DNA from: Steinernema hermaphroditum
Lineage: Eukaryota > Nematoda > Chromadorea > Rhabditida > Steinernematidae
Direction of reading: 5' to 3'
Length of the DNA stretch: 64,000 nt
Assembly: GCA_030435675.1 (NCBI GenBank)
Contig: CM059621.1
Span: 12,772,001 to 12,836,000, forward strand
Notes under the pieces: generated by a model
Database searches by the model: none
Seen by the model: only the letters and a program-made list of their open reading frames with translations
What the model was told of the DNA's origin: nothing
Made by a program: the position numbers and the translations under genes
Shown here: positions 47,206 through 58,637 of the stretch, one piece after another
Layout of the letters: every line of letters begins with the position of its first letter
Numbering within the stretch: the stretch's first letter is position 1

Positions 47206-47553
47206 TCAAGGTCCAACGGTCCAAATCACAAAGGAAATCACCTTTCCGAGGATGTCCCCAATAGCGCTGATAATGTTGACCATCGCTTCCATCTTCTGGG
47301 CCATGTGAAACTCCTCGTCGTACAGCTCCGCAACCTCTTCGGGGGTCGTTGCTCCATTCCAGAATTCCACAGAGTCATAAGTGGACTGACAGAAGTCCTC
47401 CGTGGGAAGATGTTGCATGTGAACCTCCTTATTATCAGTGTTCTTTTTGGACCTGTCGTCGGTAGAAGTTCTTCTGGAGTTGAGGGAGATGCGTCGGATA
47501 TGATTTTGACGGATCTTGGGAGTTTCGAAAAGCATGTTTGTTTGTTGCACCAT
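47206..47553 (-). CDS. Unidentified small intronless protein, up to 115 aa
   Basis: A single minus-strand open frame encodes a basic, Ser/Arg-rich head (IRQNHIRRISLNSRRTSTDD), an acidic middle (TTPEEVAELYDEEFHMAQKM) and a hydrophobic tail (VNIISAIGDILGKVISFVIW, then TVGP). A polyadenylation signal follows directly and a TATA box precedes it, so a transcription unit of this size is credible. The TATA box is so close that transcription would begin at or after the first ATG. Met7 (47535) may therefore be the real start. No signal peptide and no known domain are seen. The C-terminal hydrophobic stretch could be a tail anchor or an amphipathic helix. I do not recognise the family. Confidence 0.55.
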   Translation of the reverse strand: MVQQTNMLFETPKIRQNHIRRISLNSRRTSTDDRSKKNTDNKEVHMQHLPTEDFCQSTYDSVEFWNGATTPEEVAELYDEEFHMAQKMEAMVNIISAIGDILGKVISFVIWTVGP

Positions 47554-48151
47554 AAGCCTGAGGGTCCTCTTATATAGCGAACATGGAAAGCGATGCGTCT
47601 CAAAAGGGATCGAGCATTGCTTTGATTGGGCACGGTTCCTTACTCGCTCTTCGATATCAATAAAGCGCCAAAATCCAAATTTTCTTAAAAATTAGAAAGG
47701 AGAAATACTTTTCAGCCTTGAAATGGGTAACAATAATTCCGATATATAGAACATGTAGCCCAGTATCGAGTGGACACCAAGAGTTGGTACCATGGTTCAT
47801 TGCAAACGCTTTGAGTTTGCACGCGGAAGGTCGTGGGTTCGAGCCCCGCCTCAAGCACGACGTACTGAGTGTTTGCGATATCCCAATCCTCTCACTACAT
47901 GATATCGTGCGATAGAAGTGAGCTGATCTGTCACGTGTATTTGTGCCTGTGCACTGTGCATGCTGGTATTATGCCTACATTTTCTTTTTTCCTTTGTGTC
48001 AGGTTATCTCTGGAAAGCCACATATATCCCTGTTTCCATTTCCATTCCATTGGTATGCAAGATACAGTATTTTCACTATTTTATTTTGTACATGAATATT
48101 ATAAAGTTACATACATACCCGATACTCCACAATTGTCAAAAAAAGTCTTCT
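47554..48151. other. Intergenic with a tRNA-like fragment
   Basis: Apart from the TATA box there is a tRNA-like stretch at about 47775-47865 on the plus strand. It contains a TTTGCAC loop followed by GCGGAAGGTC and a paired T arm (GTGGG TTCGAGC CCCGC). The acceptor and anticodon stems no longer pair. A decayed tRNA-Ala(UGC)-derived element is the best guess. Confidence 0.35.
47569..47576 (-). promoter_or_regulatory. TATA box of the small intronless gene
   Basis: TATATAAG in the context CGCTATATAAGAGG, read on the minus strand, lies 16-23 nt before the first ATG at 47553. It is a close match to the metazoan TATA consensus. Confidence 0.55.
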
Positions 48152-50345
48152 TCAAGCTTCAACCCTGGCATCGGCCCCACTGCTTCCCAGCGTGCTCCTT
48201 GGCGCCCTCCGACTCGAACTCCTCGTGTTCCACATGGGACTCGCGTCTAACGGTCTCTTGACGGGCCTGGTCCTCACCGCCACGGTCATCGGCTGCGGTG
48301 CGGGCTCCACGTAGTAGCGCGCGTAGGGAAAGAGCCTGAGCACGGCCCTTCGGTACTCCGCCGCCCTCCACATGTAGACAGGGAAGGCGCTGGAAGCGTT
48401 GATGATGACGAGCCAGCCGAGCTGCTGCTCGATGAGATGGTAGATCGGTTTGTGCTGTGCCCACACCTGAAGACTACCTTGTACCGTAATCTGAAAGAGA
48501 CGGCTACCTGGGCAGCGATCAGACTGAATACCGTAACTGCCCATGTGGCCGAGTAGATGAGAACGATGATGGTGAGCGAGGTGAGGAGTCGCTGCATACG
48601 GTGCACGTTCACGGAGTCTTTTCCAACCACTAAAAGAGGCATTAGGAGGGTTATGGTATGGGAAAGGTACTTGAGGTGGCGATGGCGGACTTCTTCAGTC
48701 GGTACACTTTGTACTGCGCTATGCTGTAGACGAAGATGACGAGGATGACGATAAGGATGTTCGCCGATATCCATACCATACGAGATCGGCCGTTGTAGGC
48801 CGTTGGTGGAAGGCAGAAGGGGACGGGAGAGTCGTCGACGGCGGCAGCACCGATTGCCGTGAAGATGACGGCGAAGACGAACGCCGGGATCAGCATCGAC
48901 ATGATGTACTGCTTCGAGTCAAGGGATTTGTACCTGAAAGAATCATTTTTGATTCTTCTTGGACTCCTTATATGTTGATGAATCACCCAGCGGTCATGCT
49001 TGTTCCCCTTCATCTGGTCATCAATCGCACGCCTACCGCACAAAAACCGCGTCACATGTCCGTGGCTACCACTCAGCCACTGAAATCGGCGCGCTAATCG
49101 GCTTAGAACCACCTGCGCACTGCGAAAACATCCACTTTGCGGCGATAATAACAAGTCACCGTTCTTCGACCAATCCAAAAAAAGCTCACCTGAAAGGGAA
49201 AGTGACGGCGCCGAGCCTGTCGATGCCGAGAATAAGACCCATGGCCGCCTGGAAGTTGAGGGCGAAGATACCATGGAGTGAAGAAAAGAAGCAAATGTTG
49301 TTGGGCACGAAGTAGTACTTCGCGAACATGTAGATGCGCAGTTGGGTCTAAAGAAGGGAGATAAGGAGATAACTCCTGCATCTAAGCAATTCTAAGCAAT
49401 TACTAAATCATCTTTCGACCTCTGATTCTGATTGCGGCCTTTTCTAATTACGTGTCCCAGTTGAATGCGAATATGTGAAGAGCAAAAATGTATCAGCAAC
49501 ATTTCGTGGGCGAGTCCATCTCAGACACATAGACACTCTTTTTCATTTGTGAAACTGTCTGGGAACGACCGGTCGAGACATTCGCCTACGGGATTTCTGC
49601 AGATATGGTTTTTGTGCCTTGTCGACTTGTTTCTGTGAGATTTCGTGGCGTTGTGCATTACTCAGGCGTGCAAACGAATGTCAAGTAGAAATTAATAGAC
49701 ATAAAAGATATTTTCGGAAAAATTAAATTTTTGAAAATAACACTGACTGTGAGATACACAAGAACATATACTTGAGGACCTTGTGGCCATATCGACTTTT
49801 CTCTGTGAGATTTCGTTATATTCTCCGTTTATAGAGAGTATGCGATTTGCGCAAGATTTCGTGGTTTCTGCAAAAACATGTTATTTTCGTATTTTATGTA
49901 TTAGGGCGGGGATCATATAAATTTTATTAAAATTTTGCTACGCATGGTTTCGAATCAACCCACACACAGTCATTCAGATAAATGGACAAATGAAATGGTT
50001 TTTTCACTTGTCTGAAACTGTGAACGACAAGTGGTGTGTTGTGGAGAAAATCCTATTGTGGTGCAGCAAAAGAAGACTTTACACGACTTTACACGAAAAG
50101 AAAAATTGTGCTTAAAAAATCGAATTTCGGTCACTTACCAAGTACGTACAGATAATACAGTCGGTGACGGCCAGAATCGCGATGAGAATATTGCATCGCG
50201 TCTGCAGATGCTTCGAAGTGAGTGTGACAATGACGATGAGCGCGTTGCCGCAAATGCCGAAGACGGACATGACGGTCGTCGCCCAGATCATCGCCGGCGG
50301 CACGAGCTCGACCGATCCGCCGGAGTCGTTCCTCAGAGGCTCCAT
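48152..50345 (-). CDS. Serpentine receptor of the srsx family (rhodopsin-like GPCR)
   Basis: Minus-strand exons 50345-50139, 49347-49190, 48933-48671, 48629-48508 and 48466-48152 join in phase to 354 residues. Seven hydrophobic helices can be laid out: TM1 with ICGNALIVIVTL, TM2 with ILIAILAVTDCIICTYL, TM3 ending in GLILGIDRLGAVTFPF (the srsx form of the DRY box), TM4 with IPAFVFAVIFTAIG, TM5 with ILIVILVIFVYSIAQYKVYR, TM6 with IIVLIYSATWAVTVFSLIAA and TM7 with LVIINASSAFPVYMWRAAEYR. The basic, Ser-rich tail is about 70 residues. srsx genes encode nematode chemoreceptor-like GPCRs. The first intron is 791 nt, long for this window, and holds repeated 'ctgtgagatttcgt' phrases. Start at 50345 gives a normal short extracellular head. 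Confidence 0.88.
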
Positions 50346-53300
50346 GTTCCTCTGGAATGACCACTGGTCTCCGCGGGTGTCCCTTCGAGGAAAGGGCGCG
50401 CCGTTTATCGCCCGGACCGCCTTCGGACCTCGAGGATCGCTCGCCTCCCCTACTTTTTATCCGAGTGGTCAACAACCACGTGGGAAAGGAGTTGCAGCGG
50501 GGACCGAAACACGGAAAACGGCGCCGCGGAGCGATCGACGACGAATGAATCACGAGAAGCGATTTTAGGGCCCTCGTTTCCGGGGCCCTCAAAGGGCCCC
50601 TTTTCAGATCAATGCCGTTCTGAGTGGACGACGAATTGGGTTTAATCCGATTGTGGCGAACAGAAATTCGATTTTAACGGCCAAAGCTGAAAGATCAGGT
50701 TCTGAAGGCTAATTACTCGTATCCAGGTGTTTCCTATAAATTTGCCATTTTTATAATTTCTGGGAAAAAAAGTGAAATATGATTTTGGCGTACTGTCCAG
50801 TTGGTGGTCCTATTTTCCTAGCAATAAACACCTGCAGAAGAAATCGAAAAGAAGGTATTGTTTTCTCATATGCATTATTAGCGGATTTCATGTGCAAATG
50901 AGAGGTGTGGTTCTTAGAAAAGGGCTTTAAGATAAATATAGATTCAACGCGGAAGTAAGATTTTAGGTTTTATCAGAGTAATCGAAAGAAACATCTGGAG
51001 GATAAGTGATTTTTTGGACTCTCTTAAGGTGCTAACGTGCAAAAAGGAAGTCTCATTTGACTAGAAACTTCTCTAGCCGTCCAAATCTGGGGATGATTCT
51101 CAGCATTGAAGGCTCAACTGTGGACTGACTCAACAACCGCTCCTCACTCAACTCATTTCTGCGAGACCCGACCGATCCCCACCAAGGTCACATGGCAATC
51201 TGCGGACAGTGAAAACAAGTAGTTTTCTCAGTCACTTGAATAAGAACCGACAGCATGTTAATATGTGCTTAGGCTCGATGTACATAGCATGATTCGATGA
51301 TTATCGGTGAAGCTGCCAGAGGACAAATAAACTTGGCACGAAGATTTTGAACATTCTATTTCACATAAGGAACAAGGAGCGCTCGTCCAAGCTGCTTCCC
51401 GATAGCAAAAGCGGAGGCTGAGAGAAGAAAGGAAATAATCCACTACGTTTTCCACTACAACTGAACGACGCATCGTACTTGGTTCTTGACCTCATTTGTC
51501 AAAACGTATTACTCTTCGGCCTTTCTATTACAAAATACTCACTTTGTTTTCGATTAGGGCGGTTGTATTCGACCGTCATTGGCAAACAAAAGTGATTTTT
51601 GTAGATGCAAGCATAATTTCTGGATATGGACTAAAGAAGACGGCAATAGGACTGCAATAACAGCGGACTGTCGAACCCTTGGGCACACATGCAGATCGTC
51701 AACTCCAGTATTTGCGCGCGCTTCGTCCCCTCCAGCCGAAAACATCTCTTTTTTGTCCGGCCGACGCTCTTCGATAAACAACCCTAATCACCCGGCCCAC
51801 GACCTTCTCTTTATTTTCCGTTTTATGGAAAGCACCGACGCGTTTGTTTATGTTTACTCAGGGCGAAAAGGGTCGATAAGACCCACTATTTGGAGAATCT
51901 CGCCGAGAAAGCAGGAATAAACAAGGACCTTTCCCGTTAGGAACGGTACCAAGTAGGAGGGGGAGAGGAAGGAAGGGAGGGAGGAAGGGAAGTTTGAATG
52001 GGTAGAACAAATAATTTTGAAGTTAATATGACGCTCTTCTTAAAGAACGACAAAAAAGACAATCTGGCATATCATAGTTACGTTCAAGGCTTGCTCTCTG
52101 TTTCTCTGGATCTGTGATCTGTGTGCTATTCAATGTCAATGTTAATCTCGGTAACTAGGTGTCTGAAATACGCCAGAAGTGTCTGAATCTGCAGACTAGT
52201 CGGGTGATTGCTTGAAAGGCCCACTGTCTAAATTTGCAGATAGTCGTCTCAGAGACTCTATCATTGTCTGTATCTGTAGACTGGTACCACAGCCATGTGA
52301 GAGACACTGGGATGTCCGAATCTCTACAGTCTTGTCTAATAAACATAGTATCCGTTTTCTGTCTGTAAATGAAATGAGCGTTCCCACTTGCAAACTCCAA
52401 TGAGTCCTTTTGGAATTAATCCAAATGCACGTGGAGTTCAGAAGATAATCAAGAAGAACTTTGACGTTCGGTGGAGTTCTGGCGATTAGGGCATAACGAC
52501 ATTAGAAATATTACGTTATAGGTGTGTATTTTAGTCGCTTCTTGAGTGAATTACAGCTGTAGTCCTTCTAGAACACCTGGTTCCTCCCTAGGCGACGAGG
52601 TCGGTGGTTCTGATGGTCACCACTCGCTTTGAATTTTCCTCAGGCCTGTGTTAATTCCTATGCATGAAAAATAAGCCATCTCGGGCAATTTTCTTTGATC
52701 CTAGCTTCTCACCATTACCACTTTAAACCGTCCCTTGTTCGAGTTTCCCCAAGCACGTGGTGTTTTCGAACTCTGAAAGGTGTTTTCTGTTTATGAATGC
52801 ACTAAAAATAAGATTCTTTCGAAAACAAATGAATATTATGGAATAACAGTCCACCGATTTTAGGAATGCTCTCGTTGGGGTGAATTCCACCACGCCTTTC
52901 CCGTTGTGTATCTGGGAGGCACCTTCCAATATTGGTTAGGTCTTCGTTCATCTGAGCTCACCTGGCCGCTTCCCACCCAAAGTGATCAAAGACCAAGGGG
53001 CGGACTTCCACCGCGAGTTCACGTGTACGGCAGCTCTTCCGTTTCCTTTAAGGATGCGATTTTTTTTATTTGTTTCCTGTAGACGTTTGCATTCTTCTTG
53101 TCTGACCTCGTATACGGTTCAACTCCTCTTTTGAGTTGGCACCTTCCGATGCAGGCTTAGAATATGGACACCTCAGAGACTCATCGATAAACGAACCGTT
53201 CCGATAAAATCTGTTGTGTTGAGGTTGATTCAAATGGACTACAGTAGCGTTGACCTCGACATGCCCTTCGGGGACCTTCCTCCTTTGTTCACCGATGTCT

Positions 53301-53778
53301 CGTGATAAGGCTGCGTCGATAAGATCGGAGATCAAGTGGCGGGCTTCCGCAGCGAGTTCACGTGCGCTCGCCTGGCGCTACGGTAAACGAATGATGCAAT
53401 TTTTGTGTTTGCATTGTCCTCTGGCCTCTCCTCCAGAGACTACCGTAATCCCGCGAATCCGCTTCTTCCGCCGCGTCCACTCTGCACATAAAGCGGGGAT
53501 CCCCGCGTGTAAACAAGCGACGAATCGAGGTCACTCCCTCGATCTTTGATCCGCGCGTCCCCTCGCGTGTCCTCCGGCGTCGCCTTCTGCCCCTCGGCTT
53601 CCCCTCGTCGTCAGCTGGTCGCGGCGCTTCCCTGCAAGACCCGCGGGGAACGTCGGTCACTTCTTGCGACTGTCTCTGTCTATCTGTGTGCACGTCGCCG
53701 TTGTTTTGCTGCGCGAAGCTTCACCGCCACCCGCTTCCAGATTAGCTCCTCCACACGTTGCAGCTCTCCTTGGACGCG
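50346..53778. other. Intergenic, 3.4 kb, with CpG-rich promoter-like edges and a duplicated block
   Basis: No gene was supported. 50350-50610 is CpG-rich and contains a GGGGCCC/GGGCCCC hairpin near 50582-50600; it is probably the srsx promoter side. A pure A/G tract lies at 51955-51992. A block of about 85 bp at 52984-53072 recurs at 53333-53411 (listed separately). A minus-strand open frame at 53335-53066 (about 90 codons) has some protein character but no domain. 53440-53760 is CpG-rich and precedes the next gene. Confidence 0.4.
52984..53411. repeat. Two diverged direct copies of an 80-90 bp block
   Basis: Copy 1 (52984-53072) and copy 2 (53333-53411) share GATC.. AGA.CAAG.GGCGG.CTTCC and GCGAGTTCACGTG, then a T-rich end, at roughly 65% identity by eye. 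They lie in the non-coding DNA upstream of the gene at 53779. Confidence 0.55.
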
Positions 53779-55223
53779 ATGGACGCGGGAGAATCGCCTC
53801 CGACGACGTCGTCGAACGCCGCCACCCTCCATGTTTACTTCTCGCCGTCTCCATGGGAGAGCGCAGCCGCTTCGCAAAGGTATTCCCAGATTCGAACTCC
53901 ACCGCCTATTTTTGCTTTTCCACCGTTAATTTCCGTTTCTTTGCAGTGTGACGCTGGCGATGAATCCGCCCTCCTCCTCGGCTCACGCTCGCTCGGCGCC
54001 GCTTAACGGCTCCGCGAACGGGTCGATTGCTTCTCTCCACACACTGATGGTCAGTCCGCCGGCGTTCTGCTTGTTTTTGACCGTTCACACATGCAGGAAA
54101 ACGCGAGCAACGACGAAGATATCTCCGACGCGCCCAGCTTCGAGTGGACTCGCCGCGAATTGGCCGCAAGACTCCGATCCGAACTGCACTCCGACGTCGT
54201 CGATCGATGGATCGAACTCCACTTCCAGGCGCCCCCCATTTCGGCCTGCCGTGTGGTGAGTGTTTTTGACGTAAACGTAAGTAAACTCAGCGTAAACAAC
54301 ACTGCTTTGCAGTTTATCGTTTTGCTTTCGTCATGTCAAATTAGTGCTATTTTCGTTGCTAACAAAGAAGTTCTCTGTGTGCGAGTACCACCTTTCTTTG
54401 TTTGTGTTAACTTAATTCAACGTTTTATTGGGAATGAAACGTCACAATTTCGCTGTAATTACTTATTATCTTTTCAGCGTAGCTACATTCCTCCGATGTT
54501 CAATATCCACACGCGCACCATGTCAATCGACCGTCACCATCGGCATCGTCAATCCTCTCGCTCTTCGTTGCACCATGGATCGCTCGTAAATCGTTCCGAA
54601 GCCTCCCGATCGAGTGGTTCCGTAAGTCTCCACCTCCTCATCGTATTTATATGATATTTTTCTTTTAGAGCTTCTGCATGAGAGATCCCGAGCGCACTCA
54701 TGCTCTGAAGCTTAAGAAGACCACTGCGATGAAGCGCGCTCCGGCTATGGGTGCGAATAGCAGCCGTCTCAGTCGGGGTAATAACGCTCTCTCGATGCGC
54801 CGATTACCAAAATGTTTAACCTCAGAGCGCCGCCGTTCCACCCCCGCGTTCGCCACTCTGGGCACTTACGTTCCCACATCCTCGGTGAGCATTACGCTGG
54901 CTCCCATTCCGGAGGCCACAGAGGAGGATGAACGGAAAGATAGTGGAGTTGTGAGTGCGTCGGGTGACGGGAGTACCAGCGGCATCTGCTCAAGCTTAAC
55001 CGACATCAGCATCAAGGGTGACGCGGAAGGTGAGCGTCTCTGGAGCGAGTTTCTGGCTCACATTCAGTGTTTAGAAATGGAGTCAGAAAAGCTGTGTGAC
55101 AAGCTGTGCGAAGAAATGGCCGAGTTGCCGCTGAGTGACCAGCTGAGCGCGGAAAAACTCGTAATGCAGTCGTTCTCCAGCCTCGCCGTCTCCGATAAAA
55201 GTCGCAAGATTCATGGCGTTTGA
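53779..55223 (+). CDS. Unidentified, largely disordered Ser-rich protein, 353 aa
   Basis: Five exons, 53779-53879, 53947-54049, 54097-54255, 54478-54621 and 54669-55223, join in phase with good splice sites. The product is rich in Ser, Arg and Pro. A more ordered segment near residues 80-120 (SFEWTRRELAARLRSELHSD, then VVDRWIELHFQAPP) is probably helical. A His/Arg/Ser patch follows (DRHHRHRQSSRSSLHHG), then an acidic stretch (PIPEATEEDERKDSG) and a helical C-terminus with many acidic and Leu residues (AHIQCLEMESEKLCDKLCEE). An AATAAA lies about 150 nt after the stop. I recognise no domain; a cytoplasmic or nuclear regulatory protein is possible but not shown. The ATG at 53779 was chosen as the first in frame before the first donor. 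Confidence 0.7.
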
Positions 55224-55468
55224 ACCTCAGCCTCTCCAACGAAGTCGTACGGGTACCAATCGGGTTCAGCTATTTGTTCGTTTGTATATGTGGTATTTTC
55301 CGACGTTGAATGTGGTTCCGGCATGTGCTTTTGTAGAATGACCATGTTACTCTAGCTCTGATTGGGAAGTTGATGAAATAAAATGTAACGGATAAAGGAA
55401 ATAGGTTATTATTACTAACAATCTAAAGTATATCTAGAATAACAATTATCCCGTTTATGCCAGTTAAC

Positions 55469-57185
55469 TTATTTCACTTTCTTGGTTGTTTTTCGCTTCC
55501 TCCCGTTTGCAATGTCCTCGACTTCAGGGGTCGACGGCGGCGTTAGCTTCTTCGAGCAGCCTCTCTTGAGCCGGTAGAGCCAGCCGAACGTCAGTGGGAA
55601 CTCGTACTCGTTCTGCACGCGCCCATTGCCTCCGGATTCGAAGAACCTGAAGCGGATGTGAGCAGTTGCTGAACAGGTGCCGACATACCATCCTAGGGGG
55701 AACCACAGGCGCACCCGGGAATCCGTAGCCGTCAAATTCGGGTGATTATATGCGTACGCGTGGTAATACAGAAACATCCTCGAAGAGATGTAAAAGGCGA
55801 TGAATACATCGATACTGTAGTGTTCGTGTCCAGCCAGGATGAAGAACACGCCGAACAGATTTAGTACCCATGTGAAGGTGTGCAGCGCATACCACGATTC
55901 TGGGGTATCTAAAAGTGTAGATTAAGCGCTTCCTCTTTAACATCTAACTGACATTCTGTAATGAAGTGGTTCAGTAACGTGATGGCCGTAGTATGGCCGC
56001 TGAACATGTAGTCGCCGCAAGAACGCACGCCCTGTATGGACATGCCGAGTCGGGACCAAATGTGGTACGCCTGCCAGAGTTTGTCGGAGAAGGAGCCATA
56101 ACTCTGGAAAAAAACTGAGCGTCATGGAGCGTTCGAAGCTACACCAACCTTCGCTCGGCACTCCAAATGCACGCCAGGAACAGAAAGCGAGGTTATTAAC
56201 ATGGTGATGCAGCGGAGTAGGAACACGGTACCAATTAAGGAGAACATTCGGCGCATTATAACAACCCTAAAACAGGATGCTCTTCGTGGCGAAAACAAAT
56301 TATAATTTTCTACCGGTGCTTGTGAAGGAAAAGAATGCCAAACCAGAAAGTGGCCATACAAACGGCGATTATCTCACACACTTCAAACGCCCAGGGAATA
56401 AGCGGCAGGTTGTCGAGTACGATGTCCGGGAGAGGAGGATACGTCTTCATGTCAGGCACTCGGTCGTGGACGAGAACCATCACGAAAGCGGTTATGAGCA
56501 AGGAGAGAAGGCAGTAGCTGAAGGCGATTGCCAGCTTCAGCATCGATTTGTTCTTCGTGTCGGGGCTTTCCACTTGACGGATTATGTCTTCTCGAGTTAG
56601 TAGGTGAATACGGTGGAATTCGCTGTCGTCATTCGTTGTCAAACTCTCAATCACCTGTTCAGCGGGGCCGCTGGAAAGACTCATATAGCCACAAAGCCAA
56701 ACTACATGATGCTATTTACCGTTTCCGTGCGATCGCTACCGTATCCACAGAAGCAATGGGAACCATGTCGCCGTTATCGGCATCAACACACAGAACCAGA
56801 TCGTCCCGTTTTAGATTTCGTATCGCATTCGATAGCCTTTTGATGTCTCCGAGGCATGTCATGGATAGTGGACGTTCACGCAGATCGGATTCTGCGAGTT
56901 GCAGCAAAGTCCCTCCGTCGATCTGCAAAAAAAACGTTCGAAAACTTTCGATTGGAAAACTGCGCTAACCTTGTGCGTGTAGGCGATGTCCGAGGCATAT
57001 TCGTTGAAACCTTGGCTCTCCAGCCATTCGTTCACTTCGTCCGACGTCCACTCCTGAACCCGCTTATTCGTGTGAGGCACGCCGCTGGTGGAGCAGCTTC
57101 CGCCTTTTCGCTGCCGAATGTGATTGTTATTGCTGTGACTGCACTTTCCATTCATCGGAGCTCCATTCCGTGCAATGGGCGGCAT
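55469..57185 (-). CDS. Sphingomyelin synthase family protein with N-terminal SAM domain
   Basis: Seven minus-strand exons: 57185-56970, 56922-56720, 56679-56314, 56266-56149, 56103-55953, 55908-55689 and 55646-55469. Phases match and give 483 residues. A SAM domain comes first ([20 protein letters not shown] to [11 protein letters not shown]). Six membrane helices follow. The lipid-phosphate-phosphatase-type active site is complete: [11 protein letters not shown] (His about 338) and [20 protein letters not shown] (His about 381, Asp about 385). These enzymes transfer phosphocholine or phosphoethanolamine from a phospholipid to ceramide in the Golgi or plasma membrane. The SAM domain is shared by SMS1-type and SMSr (SAMD8)-type members, so the exact orthologue (for example C. 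elegans sms-1) is not settled. The 43-nt intron 55647-55688 was removed because GWFFESGG keeps the frame. A TTTTCCAG site lies directly before the ATG. Confidence 0.92.
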
Positions 57186-57920
57186 ACCTGGAAAAGGGAG
57201 AAACCATTAGCAAAAACGGACAAAGTCACGTCCAAGCGGACGCTTTCTCCTATCACGAGCTCGAAGAAACCTGTTCTCACTGTCCGCCTCTCTGAAGATC
57301 CATGATGAGATATGACACCGTAATAATGCGTATCAGAAATAAAAAAATCGATCGTGACGAGTGCAAACAGTTTTACACGTCGACTTCTCCGATTGCAAAC
57401 AACGAAAAGGTAACAAGAAGGAACTGACCACCTTCTTGCACACAGAGAACGTTTCGCGAATCGAAATCGGTGATGTGATTAGTAGGTCAGACTCCGTTCA
57501 TCGTTTTACAGTTTGTTTTAAGGCTCAAAAGCCGGAAATAATACGTTCTCTGCAGGGAGAAAATAACAAACTAATAAATAAAAGCCTAAAGACAAAATCC
57601 ATCATCTGACAACTGTCATCTGTTTGTCAGTGGATCGTTCCGCCTCTAAAGGGAAACAACAGAAGAGAGGCCTGCGGACACCCGTAGTATAGGACCACAC
57701 GCACTAGGCACGTGGAAAAGTACGCCGCGAACGGATGCTGATAAGAGAGCGGCAGCAGCTCTGCTCGAAATTCCCCGATGGGTCCCTGTCAACGGAACCC
57801 ATCGTGCCCGCACCGTATGATTCACAGCAGTCTCCACGCACGCGTCATGAGACCTCCCCGAAATTGCACAAAGGATAGGACAATGTCGTCATGGCAAGGG
57901 AGGCGATAATGCATTGCATA
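57186..57920. other. Intergenic, upstream of the sphingomyelin synthase gene
   Basis: A plus-strand open frame of about 82 codons (57361-57609, no ATG at its start) has some protein character (VSRIEIGDVISRSDSVHRF) but no recognised domain; it could be a retroelement fragment. Otherwise nothing was seen. Confidence 0.35.
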
Positions 57921-57994
57921 GCCGCCATAGCTCAGTCGGTTAGAGCGTGGGTCTAATAAGCCCAAGGTCGCAGGTTCGACCCCTGCTGGCGGCA
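57921..57994 (+). tRNA. tRNA-Ile (anticodon AAU)
   Basis: All 74 bases fold into a standard cloverleaf. The acceptor stem is GCCGCCA with TGGCGGC (seven pairs). The D arm is GCTC with GAGC, the anticodon stem TGGGT with GCCCA, the loop CTAATAA (anticodon AAT), and the T arm GCAGG TTCGACC CCTGC. The discriminator base is A. There is no intron. A T-run follows at about 57999, a typical RNA polymerase III terminator. Confidence 0.95.
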
Positions 57995-58020
57995 AAATCT
58001 TTTTCATTTCACGACTTTTT

Positions 58021-58637
58021 CTACAGTCCTCGCATCAAACGCAACATCTGCGGCCCGCTCCCCGATCTGGCCAGTTGGTATTTCAGCGTATGGTAGAGAT
58101 TTTCGCAGTTGTAGCAGTAGAGCCGATCGATGAGGAGATAGCAGTTGTCGGTACCCATTTGCATGTCACAGTTGAAACACTGAAATTCTCCATTTCAAGT
58201 TCTTTCATTGTATAGTTCGACTTACACGATAACACTGTGAACAGAAGATTTTCCCAGCGCGGAGAACTCGGATGCCGGCGGCCATCGACGCACAAACGGA
58301 GCACTTCCGCGATGTTGCATCCTGGTTCCAGTGCGAAATCACCTCCTGCACCTGGCCCGACTTCTTTTCGCACTCCAAGCAGAACACCTAAAGTCACACG
58401 GTTACATTTAAACAACAAAACAAAAGTACCAAATGGCCATGTTCCGCAAATTTCTTCGGCTGGTAGCTCTTCCTGCAGATGCCACATGAAAGGCAGCTTT
58501 TGTGATACACTTTCTGAAATAGTGTCAGTGTTATTGTTGGGCAAATAATAGAGTTTCCTCACCTCTCCGATCGTCTTCCACTGTCCCTGACCGATGGGAA
58601 GCTTGCAGAGATTGCATGCGCTATCCGGACGCTCCAT
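58021..58637 (-). CDS. Two-LIM-domain protein, 159 aa
   Basis: Exons 58637-58563, 58513-58430, 58387-58226 and 58179-58021 on the minus strand are in phase. LIM1 uses CNLC near the start, then HKSC, CGIC and finally CLEC, with the typical spacing. LIM2 uses CSVC, then CSQC, CFNC and CYNC. A short basic-hydrophobic tail (LARSGSGPQMLRLMRGL) ends the protein. LIM zinc fingers are protein-binding modules of cytoskeletal and nuclear adaptors. No homeodomain, PDZ or kinase domain accompanies them, so this is a LIM-only type. I cannot tie it to a specific nematode LIM gene. The ATG at 58637 is the first in frame and lies just before LIM1. Confidence 0.85.

Noticed and set aside
51955..51992. Purine-only A/G tract
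   Set aside because: A simple-sequence tract with no link to a gene; reported only as content of the spacer.
52975..52990. CCACCCAAAGTGAT match to the MITE end at 21042
   Set aside because: Only 14 bp, no second inverted end and no target duplication; could be a fragment or chance.
57361..57609. Plus-strand open frame of 82 codons with some protein character
   Set aside because: No ATG at its start, no domain, no partner exon and no clear acceptor. A retroelement fragment is possible but not supported.
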